Source: Auanema rhodensis
Taxonomy: Eukaryota; Nematoda; Chromadorea; Rhabditida; Rhabditidae
DNA: 64,000 bases
Reading direction: 5' to 3'
Assembly (NCBI GenBank): GCA_964057225.1
Contig: OZ059897.1
Coordinates: 14,756,001-14,820,000, forward strand
Part shown: one piece after another, positions 52,172-64,000 of the stretch
Position numbering within the stretch: the first letter of the stretch is position 1
Layout: every line of letters begins with the position of its first letter
Notes under the pieces: model-generated
The model's input: only the letters and a program-made list of their open reading frames with translations
Database searches by the model: none
Told to the model about the DNA's origin: nothing
Made by a program: the position numbers and the translations under genes

Positions 52172-54723
52172 ACTATAATGGGGAAATTAAAAAACGTTAT
52201 CGAATGAACAGTAATAAGAATATTTAACAAAAGAAATATCAATATATATATAAATTTAATCAAAATAATACAATTAAAATTATAACAAGATTATATATAA
52301 GACGAAGACAAAGGCATTACGAGCAAACTGAAGAACAAAGCCAGGTATGCTATCAAGAAGATTTCTACTGAAAGATATAGCTGTAGAATATAGATAAGAA
52401 ACAAAAGTTGGAGCTTTACGGAATTGAAGCCGGTAGCAAAAAAGATCAAAAACGGAAGTTGATAAGAAATAAATCAGGTGAAAACTAAACAGAACATAGA
52501 TTTAGAATCTTAAATATTCAAACAAAAAGGAAATATTGATAAGAAGTACATGTATATATTTAAGAACGTTATAAATTGCTAAATGATTGAGATAAATCGA
52601 TTAAATAATTAATTATACTAATATAATTTTGTTAAAAAATAGCTGATCTAAAATAGAAAAACTTTAATAAAAAATTATTTTAAAAGCTAATACTTATACA
52701 TTATAAACAGAAAAATATAAGAATTCATATAACGATTCGATTATTTCATTTAAAAGAAAAAAATAAAAAATAATAATAAATCATAATTACGTGTCTGTAC
52801 AATAAGTCATCACCAGCCATATGACATCAAAACGTAAGTCACGAAAGGCTTATGATATAATAGCAGCAAGTATTCAGTGATTAAGATAAGAAGTTCAATG
52901 ATAGTAAAATCAGAAATATAAAGAAATGATGGTAAAGTTTCATTATAGATCTAAAACATTCTAAAGCATAAAATATCAGAGAAAAACTTCTTATTTTTCA
53001 GAAAAAAAAGAACAAATAATGACACAAAAACTGAAAAAAAGATGAATAAGACAGTAAGTTCAAAGGGCAAAGTCAAATGCCATGTATGATCGAATGATAT
53101 AGTTAAAACTATAAACACGTAAAATAAATAGTTCATTGGATTTTAGAAAAAGCTCTTTTTACAGTTGCAAAAACTTGAAAAAAATTTTAAAAAAGTAATT
53201 TACTACATAGAATTAAAGCACAACCGATTCTTGAGAATAAAATTTTTTAAATGATATACTTAAATAACGGCGCAATTTCTATTACAAGATTAAATATAAT
53301 AGAAAAGGTCAAACATATACGAAAATTGAAAATATATAAACTAAATAATATTATATTTATCTACTATATAGTAATAATTATATATTTACATCTTTAAAAA
53401 ACAAAAATTAAATCACAAATAGAAGATGCAAAGTATACATACATCTATAAGGTTTGAGAGTGAAATAAAAAATAAATGATAAGATTTTACTAAAAAGACA
53501 GCAAAAAGGTATTAGAAGTAAGGTGTTAGAATGAAATTTTCAATACAAAAAAACCCTTATTAACGACAGAAAGAGTAACAGAGGTATTTTAAAATAATTA
53601 AATTTTATAAATTATAAACTACTACTATATAACATAACTAACTATATCATTAAACAATGAATATCTGTTCATCACAAGAAATGAAAGTTTTTGATATCAA
53701 ATTGTTCAAACTTATAAAAAATGTGAAGAAATGATGATACAACTAAAGTGTTGCAAGACAATAGTTTCGTTTTTATTTTTGAGCGAAAGTGGTGAAACTT
53801 AGTGGTACACTTTGGATGTATATGGTGATAGACAGATATTGAATGATTGCCGCTGAACCGTTTTATCATATTTGGAATAAAACCAGAGCCTTCATATGAA
53901 AGAGAGATTGATATACTGAGATTAAAATAAAGATAAGAAAGACGCAATACATAAATGATAATTTTAAGCTATAAGATCAAAGTTTTCGGACAAAAAGCAG
54001 TTTAAGTACTTAGATTATAAGAAAAAACGATGCCAGCAAATAAAATGTTAAAACTAAAGTAATTTAAAATTAACAAATAAAACCAAATTCTTTATAGAAA
54101 AGATTATAGAAAAGCAGCTTCAACTACTTCGATTATCCAGGCAACCTGAAAGAACATGAACAGTCCATCGGGTGGACTATAAAGTGGCCTGAGAAAATTT
54201 TTCTTCTGTTCATGGTACAATCGATCAAAAGTTCTTATTTTCTTTATCACCCTCATATGAATCAGTACTATTTCTCTTTTTAACACTGTCGTGTTTGTTA
54301 ACAACCTATGGTTAGGAAGGTCGAACAAGACCAATCACTAGATAAGCCAAAACATCAGTTTTCCATATTTAGTCGGACTTTCACAATCTATTCAAATATT
54401 CTATTTTTGGTTATTATTGTAATATTGTATTTATTATCTCTAATCAGTACTTCTATTATCGTGCTTTCACTTTTTCGAAAAGAAATATGTAACAAGAAAT
54501 GAATAATAATTTATTTATTTTTAAAGATGAGAAGTCCACCTTGAAGATCTTTGAGCAAAAAAATTAAAATGGTATAATAGAATTCTTGCGGCAAGTTTAG
54601 CCAATGTAAAAAGAATTACAACCTGACAGGAGACTTATTAAAATGAGAGAAAAAGTAGAACAAAAACTTTTTTAGAAAATGTTCTAATGCTCTGGCCCGC
54701 AAAAATTGGAAAGATATACAAAT
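52172..54723. other. 2.5 kb intergenic region upstream of the ABCD transporter
   Basis: AT-rich and purine-rich on the plus strand, so pyrimidine-rich on the strand of the flanking genes. No supported gene. A 64-codon frame with a hydrophobic centre at 54308-54502 (plus) is considered and rejected below. Confidence 0.5.
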
Positions 54724-56824
54724 TTAATCAGATGATGGCATAACCTATAAATATATAAATTCTTAAAAAAACTGTGATGAAAGATTCATACCTTCAGTCT
54801 TTCGAAAGCGGCTTTCTCCAAACTTTCTCTTTGACTGGGGTGAGCAATCTGGAATTCAATTATAATAAAAATTGTAATCAATAAGAATGTGTACCTTAAT
54901 CAACTCGTAAGCTCGCTGTCTCATGTTCTTGCCCCATAATTGAGCAATACCGTATTCGGTGACAACATAGTGAACATGAGAACGGGTGGTAACAACTCCA
55001 GCACCCTGTAATTAAAATGGGAATCAAAAGAGATCAAAACAAGTAAGTCTTACCTCGTTAATGGTAGGAACAATCTTACTCTGTCCTTTCTTGGAAATGG
55101 ATGGAAGAGCAATAATTGGCTTTCCAAGACCATCATCGGCGATACCAGCTCCACGGATGAAGTCAACTTGTCCACCAAATCCAGACAAGAAGCGCTTTCC
55201 AACGGAGTCGGATACAACTGAAGTCATATCATGTAGGAGATCATAACAAAGCGAGTTTACCTTGTCCAGTCAAATCAATCTCAACAGCAGAGTTGATAGC
55301 AGTGACCTTAGGGTTTTTACGAATGAAAGCTGGATCGTTAACCCTGTAAAAAAAACAAATATTAAAAAATAATTTATAGTAGTATACCATTGAACATCTC
55401 CGAAATGAATGAGTGGGTTATCATGAAGATACTTGTAAAGTTTGGTTGATCCATAAACGAATGATACAACAAGCTTTCCAGGATGAATAGTCTATAATAC
55501 TTCTTTATGAATTGCTGCTTGAGATCATAGACCTACCTTCTTACTGTTAGTAATAGCATTACAGTTGATAAGATCCAAAACACCATCAGAGAACATTTCA
55601 GTGTGAATTCCAAGATCTTTGTGGTTCTTCAAGGCGGTAAGTGCAGCATCAGGTACGGCTCCAATCCCCATTTGAAGGGTAGCACCATTATCAACAAGAT
55701 TTTCAGCAATAATTTGTCCAATTTTACGTTCCTGAACAGTCAAAAACAGAAGTTATAAACAAAAAATCATGTCTAAACCTGGTCGTTTTGAGTGGAAACA
55801 TGACGCTCATGAAGTTCATGGGTGTTATCTTCGACGAGAACATCGATGTGAGATGAATGGATAACTCCATCTCCAAAAGTACGTGGCATATTAGAATTTG
55901 ACATAGCTGAAATGCAAATTAAAAAAATCAAAATGTTCAACAAATCTTTTACCAATGATAAAATCAGCATTTGTAACTGCTGCGCGAGCGGCATCAACAG
56001 ATGTACCCAAAGAGCAATATCCATTAGCATCAGGTGGAGAAACCTGAACAACGAGAATAAAAGGTTTCAAAACTGCAGCAATACCTGAACAAGTGCAACA
56101 TTCAACTTAATAACTCCCTTACGGAAAAGCATAGGGACTTCTTGCAGGAAGCACGAGTTGAAGTCAGCGATTCCATTATTGACACAAGATCTCAAATTGG
56201 CTCCAGTGAAAAGAGAGTTGGATCTGATGTGCTCTTAAGAGGATAAATAACAACTTATACAATTATATTGAAGCAAAAGTGAGTAAAAAAGCTTACTGTC
56301 TACACCATTCTCGGTCCATGGAACAGGCCCTTCCAAGTGCAAATGGTGCAATTTGAGCCCCTTAACATCATTGACAACGGCATAGTCGCAGAGTCCCTGA
56401 AAAGTGAAAGAAAAAAATCAGAAGATATAACTTTATTTTGAACAAAATTAATATAAATACATAACGTCGGTCTCATATTCCAACGATGAATTAACTAACC
56501 TTGAGAAGAGGAGTTGGAGTGGCAGCAATACCGTGAACAAAGATGTTATCACCTATTAATTCAATATCAAATACTTAGCACAAATGAACCACTTACCAGA
56601 TTTGACTTGGTTGAAAGCATCTTTCATAGCTACAACTTTTGGTTGTTTGCCAGCAATTGGATAAGCAATTTCATACTTGTCGATAAAGATAGAAGAGAGT
56701 CTGAAAAAAAGTTAGAGAATATCAGTATATCTGAGATTACTTGAATATGATTAGAAAAAGAAAAAATCGTATACCTTGATGCCGATGATGTCGACAAAGC
56801 TCTAGTGGAAAAACGGGAAAGCAT
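54724..56824 (-). CDS. acer-1: Acetyl-CoA hydrolase / CoA-transferase (ACH1-like), mitochondrial
   Basis: Class I CoA-transferase family enzyme that handles acetyl-CoA and short-chain CoA transfer (succinate/acetate) in mitochondria; C. elegans acer-1 (C44B7.10) is linked to acetyl-CoA regulation (family knowledge). Start 56824 gives a Ser/Arg-rich presequence (MLSRFSTRALSTSSASR), spliced at about 56770 to LSSIFIDKYEIAYPIAGKQP. Seen further: GDNIFVHGIAATPTPLL, VALVQVSPPDANGYCSLGTS, LQMGIGAVPDAAL, HTEMFSDGVLDLI (the Glu here is the likely acyl-accepting residue by family analogy), and GKRFLSGFGGQVDFIRGA. The C-terminus is RESLEKAAFERLK followed by a tiny last exon VMPSSD (stop at 54724), inferred from a good GT-AG intron; without it the protein would stop at KV. 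An acceptor tttttttcag lies 3 nt before the ATG. Confidence 0.93.
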
Positions 56825-59062
56825 TTCCTGAAAAAAAAACCTATTGCCAGATAAGAACAGCAAAGAGAATGAAGAAACTAGACAATACGAATGGAAAAAT
56901 TACACAGCAACGTTATTACATAGTATTGACTTCAAATAGAACTCGTTGAATATCGGAAATTACATATATAAGGGAAGTAATGATAAATTAACAGAACAGA
57001 CAAAATACAAACTAGCTATGTTCTCTCAATAAGATCAAGTATTTCAAAGTAAATGTTTCAGCTTTTCCGGATCAGAACAACAGTACACTACTCAACAACT
57101 TAACACAAAAGTAATTAGAAATGCATACTTCAAATTCGATCAATGAACTAATGATACAACCTCAATAGAATGAAGAATGTTAAATTTGAAACACTCGATA
57201 CTTTATAAACTAAAGTTATTGGCTGGCCATATGGGTTGTCAGATAAAAAGATATCATGCCACATGTACATAATGAATAAAAATGAGATACAAAAAACATA
57301 ATTAAAACCAAAAATTAACATGTGGTTAAGATGAAACAAGGTGAAATCCTCTATTTTCAAATTAACAGTGGAGCAGCTCAGATTTGCCACGTCGGCGAAT
57401 ATAGTTTAAACATTGGTCAAACGATTATGTTTAGACACCAAACCCCAAAGTACTACCTATATAACAAGAAAGGCAAAAGGAACGTTTAAAAGAAGTTTGT
57501 ACGGAACGTGTTCTTAAATGAACATGGGATTGGTTTTCAATCAATCGCTATCATTGTACGGCATTTTTTGTGTTTTAAATTCTCATAAAACAGTGGACAA
57601 CTTAACAGTTTAGATAAAAACTGCACATTGGATAAACGCAAAAATTTGATAAAGAAAGCAATCGTATGAGCTCATTGATGCCTTCGAATTATCGTTTTTT
57701 TTTTCAAATAAGATAACATTAACTCTTTGCATTTATTTCATTTACACATTATGAATTCACTCGTCGTAAATCGTACAATCCTCTTAAAGATATGAAATTG
57801 TAAAACGGTTTCAAGAAACGCACAACAATCACGAACGAGAGCAGAAGGAGAAACTAAAGGAATAAGCAGGAAGGCTCTGACGTGAGGAAGTTCATTTTCT
57901 CTACGATGTACAAAGAAATGAGAAAATAGGAGGAGTTAGAGGCAGTTGGCTATCCTGTGCACTTATGTTCCTCTGATTGCTCTATGGAGTCAAAACTGTG
58001 AGGTTGACTTCATAGAACGACCAATTTTAAATAGGAGCCTCAAGAGAGATAGATGATCTCAAATAAAATTGATCTGTAAAGAAAAATAAGTAAAAATAAG
58101 AAAGAATAAATAGTAGTAGATGAAGAGGAAACACGTGAAGAAAAATAAACTAAAGTTTCTTTACTATTTGGCAAGAGAAATAACAAATATTGGAAAAATT
58201 TGAAATAAAACGTTGAGTAGAAAATTTTCTCTCGACTGATGTATAATCTTTAGCCAACATTTTTATGCGTTATGCGAAATGTGAAGTTTTGATTAAAATC
58301 AATAAAATGACCAAATACAATTGTATGAAGGAAATTGCGCAAACTCAATCTAGCAGTTATAAACACAACTAATTCATATCAGAATTGCTTCCTCACGAGT
58401 TCATTAGTATAATAGATGTAGCTGTAAAATCAATGACAGCGTTGATCTGGTCTGGACAATGATGTTTCAAAAATCATTGTCCCACGAAAAGACTAGTTGA
58501 ATCAGAACGCGCAAGAAGTATGACCTTACGGACCTACAAAGAACAAGCAAAATATATTTCAACACAACGGCGGACTGTTCCAACTTTGTTTTAATGATCG
58601 GTTTATCAAAAGAAAAAAATTAAATTCAGATAAATGAAGACATCAAAATAACACACCGTCAAATGAGACAGCACAGATGGAGCGACAAAATAGTGGAGGA
58701 TATGTGCATGTTTCTTCAATCGATAACTAGAGTTGACATGCAAATCATAACCCATACTTAATTCGTTGTATTTCTTTATATATGCAACAGTTATTAATAT
58801 ATGATTAATAATGTATAAAAAAAATAATTTATTAAATCTCTTCAAAAATTAAACATTAAAAGACAAAACTAGCGATATATCATAAATCTTCAAAAGAATG
58901 TGTTTGGCACTTGAAATGCAAGCTTGATATATTTCTCAGAAAATGAAATCCCTTTCTCATACACCCAATATAACTCTTAAAAAACTAAGTAACATAAGAA
59001 TGACTGTTCTCTGTGATTGAACTATTGAACTGGCGGAATACGTAAAGTACATTCAACTAGTC
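56825..59062. other. 2.2 kb intergenic region upstream of acer-1
   Basis: No gene recognised. Purine-rich on the plus strand. Contains a perfect 10-bp inverted repeat with a 9-nt loop at 58454-58482 (ggacaatgat / atcattgtcc), which is small enough to be chance. Confidence 0.45.
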
Positions 59063-60750
59063 CTATTGACTCAAAGCTGTAATGTTCGTTAAAACGTCTC
59101 TTCCTATGATAAGTCTCATCATTTCGTTGGTTCCTTCAATTACTTGATGAGTCTGAAAAGCAAAATATGACAAATTTCAAAGTTCAATAGAAGCATATGA
59201 ATGAATAAACTAATTTCTTACTCTAGCATCTCTAATGTATTGTTGCATAGGATAATCTTTCAAAAGACCGTAACCACCAAACATTTGTATAGCCCCATTG
59301 ATAACCTGAATTAAGAGTACTTAAGAAACATAATAATTAGATTACCTCAAAGCAATTATCAGTAGCATGAAGCTTAGCCATAGCACAGAGAGCAGTCTTA
59401 TGAAGGGTGTCGTTATCCAAATGATTAGCAGCATCACGAACAAGCAGCCTGAATTATACCTCAGAAATTATAGTTGAACAAATACTGATTACCTGCTTGT
59501 ATAAAGTTTGGTTGCCAATTCGGCTAATTTGAATTGATTCCATTGGAAATCAGACAATGTCTTCCCAAAAGCTTTTCTGACTTTCAAATGATCAACAGCC
59601 AAATCGAAACTTTGTTGTGCGGCTCCAAGGGAGCAGCTAGCAACATTAAGTCTCCCACCATTAATCGCAGTCATTGCAATTGCAAAACCTTGATTATCTC
59701 CTCCGATTTGGTTGGCAACGGGAATCTACAATATATACAGGGTACTAGTTGAATCATTGTATTATGCACCTTGCAGTCTTCAAAACTAATAATTCTAGTA
59801 GGCTGAGTGCACCATCCAAATTTATGTTCTTTCTTTCCAAGACTGAATCCTTCTGTTCCATCTTCGACAAGTAAACAGAAAATTCCCTTGGCCCCGGGTT
59901 GTCCTTCATGTCTCATCATAACAAGATAACTAAAATTATTTGGATTAGTATCAATTCATTTCAGAAAAGTAAACTTTTTGGTGTCTCCGGCACCACTGAT
60001 AAAAGCTTTCGATCCGTTAACAACATAATAGTCTCCTTCTCGTTTAGCTGTACAACGAAGAGCAGCGGCATCGGATCCTAAAAAATTTGAAATATCTCAT
60101 ACATATTAGTTTGACTTACCAGCATCGGGTTCAGTTAAACAGTACGATCCTAAATCTTCAAATGTGCACATAGAAGGTACATATTTTTGTCTCTGTTCTT
60201 CGTTTCCGAAAACATCAATCATCCAAGCACACCTATAAGATCCACGTTATTTTATTTTCAGAACAGCATTTAAAAACTAACATATTATGAATACTCATGT
60301 AAGCTGCGGTAGAAGTGCATCCGATAGCCAATTGTTCGAAAATTACCGAAGCGTGAAGGCGAGATAGCCCAGAGCCACCAACATCATCACGGGTATAAAT
60401 TCCACCAAAACCTAATTCTCCAGCCTTTTTCAAGACATCTAACGGAAGATGTTCCTAAAAAATTGCATTCCATACATTCTTGTTGTGAATATTCCAGTAT
60501 GATAACAAAAATTAAACTTACGTCTCTATCCCATTCATACATCTTAGGGTACATCTCTTTCAAAGCAAAATCTTTGGCTACTTTTTGCATTTCTACTACA
60601 TCAGGAGAAAGACCGATAGCAGCTGAAATATGTTTTAACTATAACATTTTTACTTCAAATTTGGAACTCACGATCAACACAATAACTGTGAACTGATCTT
60701 CCTAAAATATTGACTACCTTAGAGGCACGGGAAACATGACGAGACAGCAT
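59063..60750 (-). CDS. acdh-9: Isobutyryl-CoA dehydrogenase (ACAD8-like acyl-CoA dehydrogenase)
   Basis: FAD-dependent mitochondrial dehydrogenase of the valine degradation pathway (isobutyryl-CoA to methacrylyl-CoA), by similarity to ACAD8. Start 60750 gives a mitochondrial leader ([20 protein letters not shown]). Seen: [56 protein letters not shown] (substrate/FAD loop), [65 protein letters not shown] (flavin/adenine contact), and [13 protein letters not shown] with the catalytic Glu in IEGT. It ends [10 protein letters not shown]. About nine exons. These blocks track human ACAD8 more closely than other ACADs (SGLSRL, CTST, HNMCAWMID). The ATG lies 1 nt after acceptor catttag. The next gene upstream on the same strand is npp-2. 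Confidence 0.93.
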
Positions 60751-60752
60751 TC

Positions 60753-61438
60753 TAAATGGTTTGAGCTATTAAACACACAACTCAAGAAGCTAAGTAACAA
60801 AAGGCATTTAACATTTTGAAACAAAAAATAATAAACTAAATAATTCTTTATTGAACTAAAGCATTTCAATAACATTTGTGAACGTAAGAAGTAACCAATA
60901 TAAAGTTTACAAATATTTTCAGTCCTTATATCGCCAAAAAGTTTTTTTAACAATTTGCTAGTTTGATAAGAATTGCATTAGTGCTCCTATCTCAAGTTTA
61001 TAAAACCAAAAAACCTTCTCTATGATCATCAACTTTGCTCATTTAATGTTCAGACAATTCATAAGCGTTTAGTTTTCTTGAGAGAAAAAGAGAGAACAAA
61101 GTCAACATATGATAAAGCAGTCTTAAAACGAAATCAATGAGCTTCACGTGTACTTTACAAAAAATAAAATTAGACTTATACCTCGAGTCTTGAAAACGTT
61201 CCGAACTAAGCAATCTTGATTTACAATTCGTGCTGAAACTATAAAGTACAGAATAATCCTGAAGAATAATGTATTGAACAAATTTAACAACGATATCCAC
61301 GTTTTAGGAAGAGATCAGAAATAAGAACAAAGGGCGCATGATTTATATTAAACTTGTTTCAAATACACGTTTCGTTGAAGGTGGTAACCGAGATATCTCA
61401 GCAACAAAGTTATTGCTTCAGAGTTTGTTTACACTCCA
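60753..61438. other. Intergenic between npp-2 and acdh-9
   Basis: About 690 bp between same-strand genes. AT-rich with no exon seen; too long for a typical nematode operon gap. Confidence 0.5.
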
Positions 61439-63900
61439 CTAACTGTAGAATTTGCCAGTCGGAGCAGTAAGAGACGTTGCATATTCGTCATCTGAAGGTT
61501 TAATTTCCAAAAAAAAACGATATAAGTTATCATACCATTTGTTCTTCCATTTCGTTCTCTTCTGATAACATATCAAAGCATTTGTATCGTTTGAAGAATA
61601 CAATCAACTGCACAATAGTTTCTTTAGATATTTTCACACGCTAAATAAGAACAGTATTTTGAAAAATTAATAAGTCTAACTTACATCTTGAACTTCTCCT
61701 AATATAAACATTAAATGACCAAATAATACTTTATGGAATGCTGAAGGGACATCGGGAGAAAGAACAAGAGGAACAAGTACCTTAGGAGCAAAATAAAAAA
61801 AAGTTCCTAAGCGTTTGATTTACCTGTGTTGCTGTGGAAACATCTCCTTTTTGTAAAGCAGTGTGGAAACGATAATACCCATATAAGAACGATAAGGAGG
61901 GTGAAAGAAGAAGAAGTTTATCCAGATGTTCTAACATGGCAAGATTGGCTATTTGTATTTCCGTTGCATTCCAAACAATACTATAAACGAACTGGTTGAG
62001 GATGTATAAAATAAAATTACTAACTGATGAACAGCTGTATCCAGGGTTTTTCGTTTTCCTCCTCTCAAAGCCCAACTTAAAGCTGCTCCCCAGTTTCCGG
62101 CTCGGAGATGTCTAGTATATTTAGTTGATGCAAGCACTTATACTAATGTATACCTGTATGTTAAAGTGTTTATAACACAGTTCCTAGATTCTTCAAGATC
62201 GTTGTCAACGCATAAATGAAGAAGCTAAAATGCTCAAACTGCAGACAAACTTTTGAATAGTCTAACCTTCTCTGCCTTTGCCTCATCTTCTATATCCATA
62301 CTGAGAATATGACTCTCTATTCTTAGCTTTCCTTCTACACCACATTCCAGCAGATAAGAGAATCCTATTTCCCACAAGCTTAATACAAAAATAAAAACAG
62401 GGACCATAAGTTAAACAAACCAGCTATGAGTAACTAAGCTTGACCCATACTTCAGTAATAACCTATTTCTAAGTTCTTGAATTGGTTGATCGTAATCCTC
62501 GCATGAAAACATTGTTTCAACAAGGTGAACACTGAGCCAAGGATTAGTGATCATATTCTATATAATAATATAGAATTAATTAGTTTGAATTACTGTATAA
62601 TGAACCTGTAGAATGCTCACATCACCTAAGTTGAAAATAGCCATAAACGGATCAAACTCAATATCATCATTCATGTTGTTTTTTTGGAAATATTGCAGAC
62701 ATTCCTGGAAATATAGCAACCTTTTAAAATCTTCATACTACATTATGTACATCAGCGATTGGTCCGAGGGCATTATAAGGAACAGTAGCATACTTAGAAA
62801 AAACGTAGAGAGGCATCAATTGCCACCATTCATCAAGGATGTTCGTTGCCAATCGGGAAAACACCTGTTTATTCATTATAAGTACATATAGCAATCAAAT
62901 ATCCAAACCCTTTCATCGCCAGCAAGGCATCTGCTTAAGAAGCCAATATTCTTATTTTCAGTAAATTGCTTAGTGGATAACAGTGAGGATAAATCTTTTT
63001 TCCAAGATTCGAGTTTGTTTTGCTGAAAACAAATGATAATATGGAAAACATGTGAATAAAGTCATACCTTTGAAACATCAAGAAGCCAGTCAATGTTGAA
63101 TTTTTCTAAATGAGAAATGAATATAGCTACTGCTGGATCATTTTTCATTGGAGATAAAAGACGTATACAATCATCAAATTTTAATGCAGCAACATTTAAA
63201 ACTACCTAAATTATAAACAAATAAAATTGAATATACACCTACAACTTACAGCTTTCCAAAACACACCGTGACCTACGCCTAAGCCATTTGCGATTTCATC
63301 AGTAGCTTCATTTGTTACAATTTGCACGAAGTTAAAGGTATCGTGAGCCCAAAGAATTAAATCATAAGATATAGGAGTATCTTAAATATATAAAGATAAA
63401 TATATATATATATATATACCATGAACAAACCTCCAGCTTTCAAAAACATAGTTTCAAAGAGACTCCATAACGCGAAATCTCTAATAAGAGTATCATCGGG
63501 ATTTGTATCGTCCGCAGCTCCTCGAAGTATGGAACGGTAACTACGCGAAACCGAAAGTGTGCTGAATAATTAAACACATTAGTGTTAAAGAATATATGTT
63601 ATTACTAGTCGGAGTTTAATTTTCCAGTGGTTAGTTTCACCCTTCGTGCTTCATCGAAAACCACATGCATTTCCACAATCAGTCGTCTCACAAGGGGTTG
63701 AGCATATAACTCTTTTTCAATAGATCTACAGCTATATAAACCTAGAAACTTTCCGGATACAGGATCTATAACAATAAATTACTAAACGTCTTCAATATGC
63801 TCTTACTATTTTCTGTGTCCCTATTCGAGACGCTGGAAACAGCGAATAACTGTGCCGCATTATCCGTTGAAACTGAGATATGATATGCGTTTTTATTCAT
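61439..63900 (-). CDS. npp-2: Nucleoporin Nup85 (Nup107-160 / Y-complex)
   Basis: Structural alpha-solenoid nucleoporin of the Y-complex (family knowledge: Nup85 is NPP-2 in C. elegans). Start 63900 (MNKNAYHISVSTDNAAQLF) follows an acceptor (atttcag) by one base, so the gene looks complete; the stop is at 61439 (PTGKFYS). About 13 exons. Seen near the C-terminus: HLRAGNWGAALSWALRGGKR, matching the Nup85 block with LGSALSWSIRA. It is followed by LDKLLLLSPSLSFLYGYYRF and ALQKGDVSTATQ (matching MLSDRLTFLGKYREFHRMY and the following alanine-rich helix), then the final helices around 61540-61790 (LFGHLMFILGEVQD, ETIVQLIVFFKRYKCFD). The N-terminal half is divergent, with scattered helix-forming exons. 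Called from the C-terminal similarity and size (roughly 600 residues). Confidence 0.78.
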
Positions 63901-64000
63901 CCTGAAATAACAAAGCAGCTTTGTGTATTTTAAAAAAAAGTAAAGCTGACAAGAACCATCATTAAATTTTTGAATGTTATAACTATAATCTTTAAACGAA
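63901..64000. other. Region upstream of npp-2
   Basis: The last 100 bp hold the trans-splice acceptor for npp-2 (ttatttcag on the minus strand) and AT-rich outron-like sequence. Confidence 0.5.

Noticed and set aside
54308-54502. 64-codon plus-strand frame with a hydrophobic core (ILFLVIIVILYLLSLIS)
   Set aside because: No acceptor near the ATG and no similarity I recognise; AT-rich DNA easily gives Ile/Leu-rich frames. Could be a small membrane protein, but unsupported.
58454-58482. Perfect 10-bp hairpin considered as a small RNA precursor
   Set aside because: Stem too short for a microRNA precursor and no flanking complementarity.

Overview
The window is nuclear DNA from a nematode, most likely a rhabditid related to Caenorhabditis. 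Three things point there. It is AT-rich with many very short (about 40-60 bp) introns. Almost every gene has a splice acceptor 0-18 nt upstream of its ATG, the signature of spliced-leader trans-splicing. The gene content and order match the set I recall from C. elegans chromosome II: eat-3, a TMEM41B homologue, rab-39 and wdfy-2 lie next to each other, as on cosmid D2013, and cam-1, nphp-1, acer-1, a pmp gene and npp-2 are also chromosome II genes there. The species cannot be fixed from the sequence.

Layout. 1-8.9 kb is a compact cluster: eat-3 (OPA1, minus, running off the left edge), TMEM41B-like (minus, spaced like an operon partner of eat-3), rab-39 (plus), wdfy-2 (minus) and an ERCC8/CSA-like WD40 gene (plus). 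8.9-41.5 kb is dominated by the ROR receptor tyrosine kinase cam-1 (plus). Its first recognisable exon at 17.1 kb is separated by a 7.1 kb intron from the Ig, Frizzled-CRD, kringle, transmembrane and kinase exons at 24.3-27.8 kb. A second, Ig-less copy lies 11 kb downstream at 35.85-38.85 kb. Long pyrimidine-rich non-coding stretches with microsatellites surround both. 41.5-48.8 kb holds a four-pass membrane protein (plus), nphp-1 (plus, with an X-box-like RFX/DAF-19 site just upstream) and a small single-Ig protein (minus). 49.4-63.9 kb is a run of minus-strand metabolic and housekeeping genes: peroxisomal ABCD3-type transporter, acer-1 (acetyl-CoA hydrolase/CoA-transferase), ACAD8-like acyl-CoA dehydrogenase and Nup85 (npp-2, complete).

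The most notable observation is the cam-1 duplication. About 3.6 kb (24908-28503 and 35921-39515), introns and 3' flank included, is nearly identical between the copies, and the few coding differences I found by eye are all synonymous. The 71 bp immediately 5' of this block, in the same exon, differ at about 28% of positions. This pattern fits an older paralogue homogenised by gene conversion, or a recent replacement of its 3' part, with both products kept functional. The second copy would encode a ROR receptor lacking the Ig domain and lacking a visible signal peptide.

Most exon boundaries below were worked out by hand from reading-frame phase and GT/AG sites. Long gene-free stretches are described as such. 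No tRNA, rRNA, CRISPR array or intact transposon was recognised.
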